Shown: positions 30,101 through 38,494 of the stretch, in pieces | Layout of the letters: every line of letters starts with the position of its first letter | Position numbering within the stretch: the first letter of the stretch is position 1 | NCBI RefSeq assembly: GCF_017939745.1 | Contig: NZ_JAGKQQ010000001.1 | Location: 6,463,299 to 6,527,298 of the forward strand | From: Gemmata palustris | GTDB taxonomy: Bacteria; Planctomycetota; Planctomycetia; Gemmatales; Gemmataceae | DNA: 64,000 nt | Direction of reading: 5' to 3' | Translations under genes and position numbers: made by a program | Notes under the pieces: model-generated | Told to the model about the DNA's origin: nothing | The model's database searches: none | Seen by the model: only the letters and a program-made list of their open reading frames with translations

Positions 30101-30363
30101 CGCGAGCGAGCATGGCGAAGGTCATTTTGGGCGGTCAATTGCTCTCCCTGTTGCTCTCGCTCCTGGTCACACCGGTCGCGTACTCGATCTGGGACGACAT
30201 GCTCGTCCGCGGAAAGCGAATCGTGGCATGGGCCCAGAGGCGCCGGGCCGTTCCCGCGCTCCCACTCGAACCGGAACCCGAATCCGACGAGGCGCGGGAA
30301 ACGGTACACGAGCTGCCGGTCCTCCGGGACAAGGAACCCGATGCGACCCCGACCGGCTCGTAA
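27115..30363 (+). CDS. RND family efflux pump, inner-membrane permease
   Basis: 1082 residues. It starts IWDICIRRPVFTTMLVLGPV, as expected for the first helix of hydrophobe/amphiphile RND pumps, and has the usual two large periplasmic loops with twelve membrane segments. The proton-relay motif in helix 4 is visible (GLILAVGVVIDDAVVVLENV, with paired aspartates), as is the helix 10-12 half (AMIGLFMLFGIVKKNGILQV, GRGPGAGARASMAKVILGGQ). These pumps export drugs, dyes, metals or lipids using the proton gradient. The adaptor gene lies 148 bases upstream and the TetR gene before that. No outer-membrane TolC-like gene is in the operon, so it must use a channel from elsewhere. Confidence 0.95.
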   Translation: MAIWDICIRRPVFTTMLVLGPVVLGLASYTRLGVELFPNVDVPVVVVTTTLRGAGVEEMESSVTRPVEEAVNTVSGIDELRSTTREGVSSVVIGFKLERNGDIAAQDVRDRVSTLLPRLPFGTDPPVVEKFNLDAAPVVTVVVSGGSGRKLREVTEIAKKQIKEDLEAVTGVGAVVLVGGEQRAVNVVLKPDRLRAYRLSAEDVRKALAAQNLELPGGKVDSGSTEFGLRTVGRIQKPSDFEDVIVDTRTVIAGLKYSVRVKDVATVTDSVEEPRGKSRLDGNVAVSLIIQKQSGGNTVAVAEAVKARLAKIQPTLPADIKTEIIRDQSKFIKGSIDEVKFHLVLAAFLVVGTIFIFLRDWRATLIAATAVPTSIVGTFAFMDVMGFSLNNMTLLGLILAVGVVIDDAVVVLENVFRHMEEEGSSGWDAASLATKEISLAVVATTLSLVVIFAPIAFMSGQVGRFFNSFGFVVAFAILMSMAVSFTLTPMLCAWVLKPLHPSKSAHDTQRGGGQSHNSSGWLTRAYVGILAWSLRHRWVVVLATIVTFLSTPVLFMIVGTDFVPKDDQSEFEVSIILKEGTTLKSAESQVAEIESRLKTVRGVTNVFTVIGPTDGRAPKGQGDVTQVNIYCRMTDLTEREFGQRDAMADARVLMIDYPDLRTSVQDVKLISSSAFKNAQLDLSIRGPDGAKLDEYAAQIMKKMKTNPKFTDVDTNAAGRNPELQVRIDRQRAADQRVNVQGVATALGLLVGGEPVTKYKEGADQYDVWLRAALPSRDRSSAIDALMVPDVKGQLIELRTFAKLTDEKGPATIERYNRQRQIGVQCNFAPGVALGDALPEVQAYVKELDLPPEYRYEFLGEAKLMADSNSNFLLAFVLAFIFMYMILAAQFESIIHPITILMAVPLTLPFALISLMLLRTPLDVYAMIGLFMLFGIVKKNGILQVDYTNVLIAKGLPRNEAILKANEARFRPILMTTVMLVAAMIPIATGRGPGAGARASMAKVILGGQLLSLLLSLLVTPVAYSIWDDMLVRGKRIVAWAQRRRAVPALPLEPEPESDEARETVHELPVLRDKEPDATPTGS

Positions 30364-30427
30364 CCGCTGTTGATGCCCGGAACTGCTCGGTGATACACTC
30401 ATCGAGTGTGTTGCACCGGGAGGCGCC

Positions 30428-31189
30428 ATGCCGCTGCACGACTGGACCCGCGTCGGAGCTTACGTCTACCACGATTTCCATACCGGGTTGTTGGTCGCGA
30501 TTCGCCGTGTCTTGAACGACGGGGTGCTTCCTCCCGGCTACTACGCACGCGCGGAACAGACGATGCGAACGATGGGGCCGGACGTACTCACACTCCAGAC
30601 GCGGAACCCGCCCTCCGAGAGCCCGCCCGACGTACCCGGGGCCACGCGGCTGATGGTCCCGTCCGCGCCCCCGCGCGTAGCGATCGCCGCGTCGTCGGCA
30701 CCGCGCGTGCCCGGATTCAAACAGAAGCGGCTCGCGATTCGGCATTCCAGTAACGATCGACTCATTGCGATTGTCGAGCTGGTGTCGCCCGGGAACAAAT
30801 CTTCGGCCCACCCGCTGCGCACGTTCGTCAAGAAAGCGGTACAAGCAGTCGAGGCCGGGATTCACGCGCTAATAATCGACCCGTTCCCGCCGAGTAAACG
30901 CGACCCGAACGGGATTCATGGTGTAATTTGGCCGCGACTTGGTGGCGACGATTACACGCAACCCGCAGACAAGCCGCTCACGGTTGTCGCTTACGAGGCC
31001 GGTGACGCAGCGGGTAGCCCGCATCGGTGTTACGTTCAACCGCTGGCGGTTGGCGATGCGTTGCCGGACATGCCACTGTTCCTCGAACCGGAAGAGTATG
31101 TAAACGTGCCCCTCGAACGGGCGTATCAGATAGCGTTCGCGGACGTTCTCCCTCAAGACCGCGCGCTGCTCGATCCGGCGCCCGTTTGA
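30428..31189 (+). CDS. DUF4058 family protein
   Basis: 253 residues, with GGGAGG just ahead of the ATG. The opening MPLHDWTRVGAYVYHDFHTG is the hallmark of DUF4058, a family common in planctomycetes and cyanobacteria with no known function. A second conserved block is RLIAIVELVSPGNKSS, a pattern reminiscent of PD-(D/E)XK-type nuclease folds (E-x-x-S-P-x-N-K), as in Uma2-like proteins; a nuclease fold is therefore possible but not shown. No signal peptide or membrane segment is visible. Its stop overlaps the start of the next gene (TGATG), so the two are translationally coupled. Confidence 0.82.
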   Translation: MPLHDWTRVGAYVYHDFHTGLLVAIRRVLNDGVLPPGYYARAEQTMRTMGPDVLTLQTRNPPSESPPDVPGATRLMVPSAPPRVAIAASSAPRVPGFKQKRLAIRHSSNDRLIAIVELVSPGNKSSAHPLRTFVKKAVQAVEAGIHALIIDPFPPSKRDPNGIHGVIWPRLGGDDYTQPADKPLTVVAYEAGDAAGSPHRCYVQPLAVGDALPDMPLFLEPEEYVNVPLERAYQIAFADVLPQDRALLDPAPV

Positions 31190-32286
31190 TGGCAAGATCG
31201 CGTCGGCGGCGTTTAACGAAACAGCGGTCCGGTGTACCGAATATGTCCCTCTCTTTGTCGCGCGAACCAGCCGCCCGGATTTGGCGCCGATCGCCCGATG
31301 TTCTTGCCGCCCCGAACCGGCCCCGTGCCCGCGCTCTGTCCCGGCACGCAGTGACATTATTTCCTGCAGCGTTCGTGATGGTGTTCCTGGGAATCTGGGC
31401 GATTGCCGAAACCGTCGTTCCTGAAATTACGGACACCGATTACCACGCGCGCCTGCGCTTCATCCGTAGTGCGGCGGCCGAATACCCGGAGCGCCCACTT
31501 GGAGTGCTCCTTGGGAGTTCGCGCACAGTGTGGGCGTTCCGCCCGGAACAGTTGCCGGAAACGACTGGTACCTACTGGGTGAACGGCTCACACGTCGGTG
31601 CGGGGCCGACGCTGAATCGCGTGATCGTACACCGGCTTCTGCGCGACGGGGTGAGGCCCTCGGTGGTCGCACTCGAGATCACACCGCCGTACTTCGTCAA
31701 AGAGAACAGCCGGTTCGTGTCCGGCCACTTCGCGGTAACGGACATGCCGCTGGTGCGCCGGTACGCGGACAGGCCGTTCGACTACGACTACTACTTCCTG
31801 CGCCACCGACTCACCCGCGCGCCCGACCTCGCGCGGGTCGCCGACCCGTTCGCGGGGTACGAGATCCACAACCCGCGCGGCGGGCACCAGATCATCGAAA
31901 CGGACGTCAGCCCGGCCGAACGCGCGAAGCGCACCGCACTCGCACTGGAGCGGAACGGCCCTCTTACGCAGAGCATGGTCGTGCGCCCGGGGGCGGATCT
32001 GGCGTTCCGGGACACGCTGCGCGAAATCACCGATCACGGAATCCGCGTGGTCCTGTTGCGCTCGCCCGAGGGACCGACGTTCCGAAGTTGGTACAACCCC
32101 GACGGCCTGGCGCGGTTCGACGAGTACATCACTCGCGTTGCGCGTGAGTACGGCGCATCAATCATTGACGCCCGGTTGTGGCTCGACGAAGACGACTTCT
32201 ACGATTCGCACCACGTCCTGAAACGCGGCGCGGACAAATTCACCACTCGGTTCGCACGCGAAGTCGCCAACATCTCTGATCACTGA
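31189..32286 (+). CDS. Membrane-anchored SGNH-like hydrolase (DUF1574-like)
   Basis: 365 residues from ATG 31189, which overlaps the stop of the DUF4058 gene (TGATG); ATG 31243 is an alternative start. A basic N-terminus is followed by one membrane segment (HAVTLFPAAFVMVFLGIWAI, about residues 53-72). The outer part has two SGNH-type blocks: LGVLLGSSRTVWAF, with the possible nucleophile in GSS, and DDFYDSHHVLKRGADKF at the C-terminus with a D-x-H-H pair. This layout is that of DUF1574/AlgX-like proteins, which often modify polysaccharides (acetyl transfer or removal). Activity is inferred from motif spacing only. No polysaccharide genes are adjacent. Confidence 0.65.
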   Translation: MARSRRRRLTKQRSGVPNMSLSLSREPAARIWRRSPDVLAAPNRPRARALSRHAVTLFPAAFVMVFLGIWAIAETVVPEITDTDYHARLRFIRSAAAEYPERPLGVLLGSSRTVWAFRPEQLPETTGTYWVNGSHVGAGPTLNRVIVHRLLRDGVRPSVVALEITPPYFVKENSRFVSGHFAVTDMPLVRRYADRPFDYDYYFLRHRLTRAPDLARVADPFAGYEIHNPRGGHQIIETDVSPAERAKRTALALERNGPLTQSMVVRPGADLAFRDTLREITDHGIRVVLLRSPEGPTFRSWYNPDGLARFDEYITRVAREYGASIIDARLWLDEDDFYDSHHVLKRGADKFTTRFAREVANISDH

Positions 32287-32627
32287 CGCATTCGCCTCGG
32301 GATCCTGGCATCGGCTAACATTTGCTAACATTTTTGGGGGCCTCGAATTGTTAGCGAATTGCCGCAACTGAATGAGTAGCAGTCTGTTACAGAACACTCG
32401 ATTGTTACCCAATCGAAACGCCCCCAAGCACTTTAACTGCTGCGCCCGGACGGGTTGCACGAGGCTTCGTAACCCGTCCGGCTACGCACAGCCATTTTAC
32501 CCCAACTAAGTGTACAGAAGTAAATATTCGGTCCGTTGCGCCTCGACTCCCGGATAGATAAGCCTCACTCACATCCCCTCTGATTTTGTGCAAATTCGCT
32601 TCCGTCCGCATTTCGCACTTCAGTCCA
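32287..32627. other. Intergenic region with TGTTAGC-type motifs
   Basis: No gene seen. At 32313-32340 is GGCTAACATTTGCTAACATT followed by TTTGGGGG, and at 32345-32361 GAATTGTTAGCGAATTG. The first block is nearly the reverse complement of 17260-17286. The promoter of the PadR gene follows. Confidence 0.5.
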
Positions 32628-32663
32628 TTGACAGCTACCTTGCATGAGAGTATAGTGTGATAC
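32628..32663 (+). promoter_or_regulatory. Near-consensus sigma-70 promoter with PadR operator-like repeat; leaderless start
   Basis: TTGACA (32628-32633), 17 bases, TATAGT (32651-32656). The ATG of the PadR gene is at 32664, only seven bases after the -10, so the transcript should begin at or within a base or two of the start codon. GTAT-AGTGTG-ATAC (32650-32663) is a palindrome over the -10 that suits autorepression by PadR. Confidence 0.75.
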
Positions 32664-33020
32664 ATGAGTGCCGATTTTCTCGCAAATTGGACCACGCAGA
32701 TGCGGAAGGGGCTGCTGGAGCTGTGTGTCTTGGCTTCGTTGAAGGGCAAGGATCGGCGAATGTACGGCTACGACATCGTGAAGCGGCTCTCGGCCATTGA
32801 CGGGCTCGTGATGGGCGAAGGAACGATCTACCCGATTCTGAGCCGGTTCAAGAAGGAAGGGCTCGTGGAGACGACACTGGCCGAGTCGCCCGAGGGACCG
32901 GCGCGCAAGTATTACCAGCTCACGGACCGGGGCCGGCAACTGCTGGGGCAGATGCTGACCGCGTGGGCGGAAGTGCGGGACGGCATCGAGGCAGTCACTG
33001 TCGCGGAGTCACTTTCATGA
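32664..33020 (+). CDS. PadR family transcriptional regulator
   Basis: 118 residues. The winged-helix PadR pattern is clear: QMRKGLLELCVLASLKGKDR, YGYDIVKRLS, then MGEGTIYPILSRFKKEGLVE (recognition helix) and ARKYYQLTDRGRQLLGQML (wing and following helix). PadR proteins act as dimeric repressors, usually of an adjacent membrane or efflux gene. Here the stop overlaps the start of a HAAS-type membrane protein gene (ATGA), the common PadR-HAAS pairing. A strong promoter whose start would leave almost no leader lies directly upstream, with a small palindrome over the -10, so the pair probably regulates itself. The signal is unknown. Confidence 0.93.
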   Translation: MSADFLANWTTQMRKGLLELCVLASLKGKDRRMYGYDIVKRLSAIDGLVMGEGTIYPILSRFKKEGLVETTLAESPEGPARKYYQLTDRGRQLLGQMLTAWAEVRDGIEAVTVAESLS

Positions 33021-34078
33021 CGTACACACCTGCGGATTTGGGCCTGTCACCGGAAGCCGCGGCGCGGTTCGACGGCTACCTGAGCCACGTGCGCGCGGCC
33101 CTGGCCGGTACGGGCGACGTGAGCCCGGACGAGATCGAGGCGGACATCCGCGAGCACGTCGAGAACGAACTGCACGCGGCCCCGCGCCCGGTATCGCTCC
33201 CGGCCCTGGACGCCGTGCTGACGAAGCTCGGCCCGCCGTCGCAGTGGGGCACGACAAACGACCCCACCCTGTTCAATCGCGCCCGGCACTTACTCCGGGA
33301 GCGCCTGCGCGACGCCCGGGCCGGCGCGATGGAGCGCGCGAAGCGGGTCCGGTTCACCCTTTGGAACGGGCCGGAAGACTGGCGCCTGCCGTACCTGTCG
33401 TTCGGGGTGTTCGCGCTCGGCGCCCTCACGATGATCGTGTTCCCGATCGCGCTCGTGGTGAGTTACATCCTGGCGCGGGCGGGGCTGGCGGTGGCGCAAG
33501 AGAAGGGTATCGTGCTGGGCGCGGGGCGGAAGTGGCTGCTCTACCCGCCGGTGGTGCTCGTGAGTCTCGTGCTCCTGATCGCGCTCGTTGTGTGGCCCGT
33601 TGTCGTGGGCGGGATTACGGGGAGCGAGGTTGCCGCAAGTGCCCAGCGCGTCGAGCACTTCGACCGACCGGACCCGGTTCCGCGCAGCGCCGGCGAGATC
33701 CGGGACGCCCAAATGCGTCAAGAATGGAAGGAGCGAATCGCGTTGCAAGAGGAACGGGACGCCCGGGCACGCCGGGAATGGAAGGAGCGAATCGCGTCGC
33801 AAGTGGAGGAGGACCGGAAGCTACTCGCGACGATTCCCGTCAGCCCGCGTTGGGCGCCACTCGCGGCCGCGCTGTTCGTTGGGTTCGGTGCGGTGGCCCT
33901 GTGGTGGGGCATTCTGGGCGCCGTGACTGCGAAATTCCCACAAGCGACCCGTGCCGCGTTCTGCCCGCTGTGTAACAGTTTCGAGTCCCGGCACGGGATG
34001 TGGGTTGCGGTCGTGTGCTTCGTGGTGCTAATTCCGTGGGGTGCGGCGGTTTACGACGTTGTCACAGCGTCGATGTGA
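33017..34078 (+). CDS. HAAS-domain membrane protein paired with PadR
   Basis: 353 residues from ATG 33017, which overlaps the PadR stop. The N-terminal 90 residues resemble the HAAS (DUF1700-like) domain that accompanies PadR regulators: AARFDGYLSHVRAALAGTGD, the DEIEADIREHVENEL block and LDAVLTKLGPPSQW. Membrane segments follow at about residues 130-155, 180-205, 275-300 and 330-350. Between segments two and three is a charged stretch with a short tandem repeat (RQEWKERIALQEERDA / RREWKERIASQVEEDR), probably a coiled coil. HAAS proteins are thought to sense or relay membrane state to PadR or to sigma factors; that function is not proven. Residues around CPLCNSFESRH could bind a metal. Confidence 0.78.
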   Translation: MTYTPADLGLSPEAAARFDGYLSHVRAALAGTGDVSPDEIEADIREHVENELHAAPRPVSLPALDAVLTKLGPPSQWGTTNDPTLFNRARHLLRERLRDARAGAMERAKRVRFTLWNGPEDWRLPYLSFGVFALGALTMIVFPIALVVSYILARAGLAVAQEKGIVLGAGRKWLLYPPVVLVSLVLLIALVVWPVVVGGITGSEVAASAQRVEHFDRPDPVPRSAGEIRDAQMRQEWKERIALQEERDARARREWKERIASQVEEDRKLLATIPVSPRWAPLAAALFVGFGAVALWWGILGAVTAKFPQATRAAFCPLCNSFESRHGMWVAVVCFVVLIPWGAAVYDVVTASM

Positions 34079-34137
34079 CTGCCCCGAGGTGGGCGGCGTG
34101 CGGAGCGCTTCGCTCATACAACTGCGTTTTAACTGCC

Positions 34138-34212
34138 TTCTGTAGCCGACCTCTGCGAGGCCGGGCAGCCACGATCACAGGATGCCCGGCCTCACAGAGG
34201 CCGGCTACAGAA
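34138..34212. repeat. Long inverted repeat, family A, second copy
   Basis: Arms of 30 bases (34138-34167 and 34183-34212) with two mismatches and a 15-base loop. Same family as 5720-5794. It lies between the convergent HAAS gene and the ECF sigma gene and may work as a bidirectional transcription barrier. Confidence 0.85.
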
Positions 34213-34237
34213 GATTGCCAATCAGCACGATTCGATC

Positions 34238-35947
34238 TCACTTCTTGGGGGCGCGTTCAAAGACGATGAACACGACCCCGTCGCCCGCCTTTAGCTCCGT
34301 CGGGCGGACCGGATCTTTGCCCATATTCTGCGGGGGTGGGAGCGCCTGGTGGGCGTAGCAGACCGTGAGCCTGTCGCCTTGTCGGAAGTAAATGCCGGGA
34401 AGCTTGCTCTCCGTCCCCTTATCGTCCTTGCCGCTCAGGTCGATCGTTGCCGGCGCGGCGGACGGGTCGAGCTTGATCGTGGCCTTATCGCCTTTCTCGC
34501 CTTCGCCGGTCATTAACATTTCCGCTCCGTCGAAGAACCACATCATCTTCCTCTTCGCCAGTTCGTCGGCCCCTACCTCCTGGCCCAAGGCGATCACTTT
34601 CACTGCCCTCCACTCGCCCGCGAGCGCTTTCAGTTCTTCCTTCTCGTCCTTCACCCGTTCGAGTACGGTGAGAACCAATCCCTCGCCCGACTTGAACGCG
34701 GTCGGCCGGTTCGCGTCGTCGGCCGCGAAGTGGCGCACGCACAGTGTGAGAGTGTCGCCTTTTAATTCGTAAATGCCGCGCGCGACCTTGCCCGCATCCC
34801 GTTCCCCCTTCTCCGGGTTCTCGATCGTCAGATCGACGTGCCGTGGCGATTCGGTCGGGACGAGTCCTACCGTGAAATTCTCGTTTTCATCTTCGTTAGC
34901 CGAACGGATCGCGAGGTGGTTGTCGGTGAACGCGAATCGCAGTCCGGCCAACTCGCGCTCATTTTTTCGGTCCGTTTCCAACTTCACCACCCGCCATTCA
35001 CCTTTGAGTGCCTTCAGTTCCCTGGCTTCCAATTCCTTCGCAGTCGGTTTGTCCTTTGGCACCGGTGCCGCGCTCCGCGCGGCGAGCGGTGCGGAACCAC
35101 CCATTGCCGGCTCGGTTGTGTTACGAGAGACCGCGGCGAGTGTGACCGATAGCCCGAGGGCGACGAAGACAAGTGCGGCGGTTGCCTTGAGTTGCGTAAA
35201 TCGCATGGCGGAGAGCACTCCGTGTGTGAGGGAAAGAACGGCCGGTGAAATCTGGTTCGCCGGACCGGTGGCAATCGCGAGTGTCGAACGAACGAGGGGT
35301 GAAGCTGGCGCCGAGGTGGAAGCGAAGACCGCGGTCAGTCCCGCGGCGGGAAGCGCGACCCCGCGGCGCGTGAGCCGGTCGCGGAGCACGTCCTTCGCAC
35401 GCGCGAGCCGGCTCGCGACCGTACCGATCGGCCACCCGAGCCGGTTCGCGGCTTCCGCGTGCGTGTGCCCCTCGAAGAAGCACAGCACGATTGGGTCACG
35501 GAGGGTCGCTCCGAGCCGGTCCACTTCTTCCGCGACGACCGGCGCGACTTCTTGCCGTGCGGCTTCCTCTTCAACGGGCGCGCCCGTACACGCAAGTGCG
35601 TCGGGAAGCGCGCTGACTCTGCGTCGGGTCGCCCGCGTGCGGGCACGAACGGCCGCGTTCCGGGCGACGCGGAACAGCCACCCGGCGGCCGAACCGTCGC
35701 GGATCGAATCAGCTCTCCGCGCGAGGGCGAGGAACGTCGCCTGGAACGCATCTTCCGCGGTGTGCGTGTCACCGGGCAGCACGGCCCGGCACACGCCCCA
35801 CACCAGATCGGCGTGCCGACGCACGACCAGCTCAAAGGCCGTCTGGTCGCCGACCTCTGCGAAACGCTGGAGCAGCTCCCCGTCCGGGGCGGTATCGGTC
35901 AACCCGAGAGTGGTGGAAAGCGTGTGAAGGAGCGGTTTTTGCGACAT
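34238..35947 (-). CDS. Membrane-anchored ECF sigma factor with two TIGR03067 sensor domains
   Basis: 569 residues from ATG 35947 (GTG 35974 is possible). Residues 1-200 are an ECF sigma factor: region 2 in FELVVRRHADLVWGVCRAVL and DTHTAEDAFQATFLALARRA, region 4 in LRDPIVLCFFEGHTHAEAAN and LGWPIGTVASRLARAKDVLR. A single membrane segment follows (QLKATAALVFVALGLSVTLA, about 250-270). The outer part has two lipocalin-like TIGR03067 domains, each opening with LKALKGEWRVVKL or LKALAGEWRAVKV. Such proteins are a planctomycete speciality: regulator and sensor in one chain, with no separate anti-sigma factor. How a membrane-bound sigma factor is released is not visible; proteolysis is one possibility. 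It is probably autonomous, with no target operon next to it. Confidence 0.92.
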   Translation of the reverse strand: MSQKPLLHTLSTTLGLTDTAPDGELLQRFAEVGDQTAFELVVRRHADLVWGVCRAVLPGDTHTAEDAFQATFLALARRADSIRDGSAAGWLFRVARNAAVRARTRATRRRVSALPDALACTGAPVEEEAARQEVAPVVAEEVDRLGATLRDPIVLCFFEGHTHAEAANRLGWPIGTVASRLARAKDVLRDRLTRRGVALPAAGLTAVFASTSAPASPLVRSTLAIATGPANQISPAVLSLTHGVLSAMRFTQLKATAALVFVALGLSVTLAAVSRNTTEPAMGGSAPLAARSAAPVPKDKPTAKELEARELKALKGEWRVVKLETDRKNERELAGLRFAFTDNHLAIRSANEDENENFTVGLVPTESPRHVDLTIENPEKGERDAGKVARGIYELKGDTLTLCVRHFAADDANRPTAFKSGEGLVLTVLERVKDEKEELKALAGEWRAVKVIALGQEVGADELAKRKMMWFFDGAEMLMTGEGEKGDKATIKLDPSAAPATIDLSGKDDKGTESKLPGIYFRQGDRLTVCYAHQALPPPQNMGKDPVRPTELKAGDGVVFIVFERAPKK

Positions 35948-36017
35948 TAGAGACCCCGCGATTGCCACGGCCACAAGTTAAAGAGGCGCGGGGTCGCGGT
36001 TCACATCTGCGAAATGA

Positions 36018-36872
36018 TTACCAGTTCGCGGGCAGCTCTTCTTTTCCGGCGACCGTGGCGAGCGCTTCCAGTACCTCGGGTGCGGTCGCGTTGGTGAGCG
36101 AATGTACTGCGCCGTCCGCAAATGCGACGATACAGTAATGCGATTTCTTACTGGACCACACCGCATGGTTGCCGTGCCAGCCCCCGAACGGCCGACCGTC
36201 ACCGAGGTAGGGCGCTGATTCTGGCACGAACCCGCGGACGGTTGCGGGACCACCGAAGGCCCAGTGCTTGGGGTTTTGGGAGGTCTCGATGAGCAACAGG
36301 GTGTTGGACGTGCCATCGGGAATGTCGTTCGGTAACGCGGTGCGGCGATCGTAGCCGAACACACCCGTTTTGGGGTGACCGAGGGGCAAAGTTGCGGCAT
36401 CCACCCCGACGCCCGCAACACCGATGTAGTGCGCAAGCGGCCCGGTCGACTTCCACTCGCGTGAACTACGGTCGTATTCTCCCGAGGCCGGGCAAACGAG
36501 TTGAGGGAACCGGTAAGTAGTCAAGAACCCGTTGCTCGGATCATTTGCTCCGTGTCTCACATTAATTTGACGCAAGACTTCATCTTGCTCCATGTACGGC
36601 AGAACCGAGATGAACCAACTCAGTCGCTGTTCGGGAGGAAGATCGGCATGGGGAATGGTACCGGACAGAAATGCGCTGACCTGTTTCTCGTTCCGCTCAA
36701 CTGGAAATGTGTCAGCAGCGTTGTGGAGGGCGAGCGCCCACTGTTTGAAGTGACTCGTACACATCATCCGCGCGGCCGCTTCGCGCACGCGGCAAACGCC
36801 GGTGACCAACAGGCCACCGGCGCCCGCGACAACGAGGAGCACGATCATCACGACGATGTACCGGCGCGGCAT
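36018..36872 (-). CDS. DUF1559 family pseudopilin-like protein
   Basis: 284 residues from ATG 36872, which has GAGGAG eight bases upstream. A hydrophobic N-terminal helix (RYIVVMIVLLVVAGAGGLLV) leads into REAAARMMCTSHFKQWALAL, the usual DUF1559 layout, and the C-terminal half has the H-x-G block (WAFGGPATVRGF, GGWHGNHAVWSS) and FADGAVHSLTNATAPEVLEA. DUF1559 proteins are very abundant in planctomycetes and resemble type IV pilins or pseudopilins, but the usual type IV cleavage motif (GFTLIEL) is absent here. It may be a periplasmic or surface protein with a non-cleaved anchor. The gene follows the Gfo/Idh/MocA gene by 26 bases. Confidence 0.82.
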   Translation of the reverse strand: MPRRYIVVMIVLLVVAGAGGLLVTGVCRVREAAARMMCTSHFKQWALALHNAADTFPVERNEKQVSAFLSGTIPHADLPPEQRLSWFISVLPYMEQDEVLRQINVRHGANDPSNGFLTTYRFPQLVCPASGEYDRSSREWKSTGPLAHYIGVAGVGVDAATLPLGHPKTGVFGYDRRTALPNDIPDGTSNTLLLIETSQNPKHWAFGGPATVRGFVPESAPYLGDGRPFGGWHGNHAVWSSKKSHYCIVAFADGAVHSLTNATAPEVLEALATVAGKEELPANW

Positions 36873-36898
36873 GTCGCGGCTCCTCGTGCGCAAAACGG

Positions 36899-38086
36899 TT
36901 ATTTGCGGCTCTTGGGGTGGCGGAACGGAATCCACCCGCCGTTCGCCTTGCTGCTCTCGACGCACTTCGTGATGAACAGCATACCCTCAACGCCGTCATA
37001 AATGTTCGGGTAGACCGTGTTCGTGGTCTCGAATTTCTCGCCGTTGGCGCGCTTCACCATTGCGTCGTAAGCGGTGTTGTAAACGTTGGCGAACGCCTCG
37101 AAGAACGCTTCCGGGTGGCCGCTCGGCAGCCGGACGCTGGCCCCGTGCGCCGCGCCCAGATATGGTCCGCCGTTGCGCGTGTAGAGCTTGTGCGGCTCGC
37201 CGTTCTTCCGCACGAGGAGCTTGTTCGGCTCCTCCTGGTGCCACTCGATCGCGCCCTTCGTGCCGTCCACTTCGATGAACAGGTCGTTCTCGCGCCCGTG
37301 CGAGATCTGCGACGCGGTCACGGTCGCGAGCGCGCCGTTCTCGAACCGCACCAGCGCCACGCCGTAATCGTCGAGCGCCCGGCCTTCCTCGAAGACCTTC
37401 AGGCTGCACGAAATCTCATTCGGCAGCAGCCCAGTGATGAAGCGGCCCAGGTTGTAGGCGTGCGTGCCGATGTCGCCGAAGCACCCGGCGATGCCGCTCT
37501 GCTTCGGGTCGGTGCGCCACTTGGCCTGCTTCTGGTCGCTCGATTCGAGCCGCGTGCGGAGCCAGCCCTGGATGTAGTTGGAGCGGACTGCGTTGATCTC
37601 GCCGAGGTCGCCGTTGAGGACCATCTCGCGCGCCTGGCGCACGAGCGGGTAGCCGGTGTAGTTGTGCGTGACCGCGAACACCACGCCCGACTTCTCGACC
37701 ACCTTCAGCAGCTCCTCGGCCTGTTCGAGGTCGAACGTGAGCGGCTTGTCGCAGATCACGTTGTACCCGGCCTCGACGAACGTCTTCGCGATCTCGAAGT
37801 GTGTGTGGTTGGGCGTCGCGATGCTGACGAAATCCACCTTATCGGCGCGCTTGGCCTCGGTCTCGGCCATCTCCTTGTAGGAGCCGTAGGCGCGCTCGGT
37901 CGGGATGTCGTAGTCGGCCGCGGACGCCTTCGAGCGGGCGGGATCGCTGGACAGCGCCCCGGCGACGATCGCGGCGCGGTTATCGAGCACCGCGGCGGTA
38001 GCGTGGACGCGGCCGATGAAGGCGCCTTGTCCGCCCCCAATGAGGCCCATGCGAAGTTTGCGGTTCAGTGGCGCGTTGGTCGGCAC
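36899..38086 (-). CDS. Gfo/Idh/MocA family NAD(P)-dependent oxidoreductase
   Basis: 395 residues. The Rossmann motif is [16 protein letters not shown] (about residues 13-28), followed by [20 protein letters not shown] and the family signature [17 protein letters not shown], in which the lysine (about residue 111) is catalytic. Later blocks include [20 protein letters not shown] with GDIGTHA, where the histidine is the usual proton donor or substrate ligand. These enzymes oxidise or rearrange sugars and inositols. The exact sugar is unknown. There is no Tat signal, so it is cytoplasmic. Neighbours on the same strand (DUF1559, zinc-ribbon protein) do not suggest a pathway. Confidence 0.93.
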   Translation of the reverse strand: MPTNAPLNRKLRMGLIGGGQGAFIGRVHATAAVLDNRAAIVAGALSSDPARSKASAADYDIPTERAYGSYKEMAETEAKRADKVDFVSIATPNHTHFEIAKTFVEAGYNVICDKPLTFDLEQAEELLKVVEKSGVVFAVTHNYTGYPLVRQAREMVLNGDLGEINAVRSNYIQGWLRTRLESSDQKQAKWRTDPKQSGIAGCFGDIGTHAYNLGRFITGLLPNEISCSLKVFEEGRALDDYGVALVRFENGALATVTASQISHGRENDLFIEVDGTKGAIEWHQEEPNKLLVRKNGEPHKLYTRNGGPYLGAAHGASVRLPSGHPEAFFEAFANVYNTAYDAMVKRANGEKFETTNTVYPNIYDGVEGMLFITKCVESSKANGGWIPFRHPKSRK

Positions 38087-38154
38087 GAAGAACTCCCCGG
38101 AAGAGGTTGGAGAACGGGAACGTGCCTGAGATTGTAAGGACGCCGTGCGGGGTG

Positions 38155-38484
38155 TCAGCCCCCAGATTCGGCCCAGATCGCGATGCCGATAAGGAGTGCG
38201 AGTGCGGCGGTGGCGCCGATCACTGCGCCATTTGACTCCGCGACGAGGTAGCCGATTAACCCACCGGCGACGAGAGGTAGGGCGAAGATAGCTGGGGCGA
38301 GCGCCGGAACCAACCCGGTAATGTCGGCGAGAGCGTTAAGAAGTTGCCGCACGAACCCGCGGTGCGAAGCGGGTGGCGGTGAGCCGGAATTGACCTTTGG
38401 TCCGTCGTCTTGGGCGGTTCCGCACTGCGGACATGCCCCGACGTGGTTCTCGATCGGCGCGCGGCACTGGCGGCAGGGGCGCAT
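38155..38484 (-). CDS. Small zinc-ribbon membrane protein
   Basis: 109 residues from ATG 38484, chosen because the zinc ribbon then starts at the N-terminus. MRPCRQCRAPIENHVGACPQ plus CGT forms two C-x-x-C pairs (C4, C7 and C18, C21). A Pro/Ser linker follows, then two or three hydrophobic segments (LVPALAPAIFALPLVAGGLI, AVIGATAALALLIGIAIWAE). This is a small membrane protein with a cytoplasmic zinc ribbon. No specific function is known. It starts ten bases after the Uma2 gene stop and is likely co-transcribed with it. Confidence 0.7.
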   Translation of the reverse strand: MRPCRQCRAPIENHVGACPQCGTAQDDGPKVNSGSPPPASHRGFVRQLLNALADITGLVPALAPAIFALPLVAGGLIGYLVAESNGAVIGATAALALLIGIAIWAESGG

Positions 38485-38494
38485 GAGTGAACCC

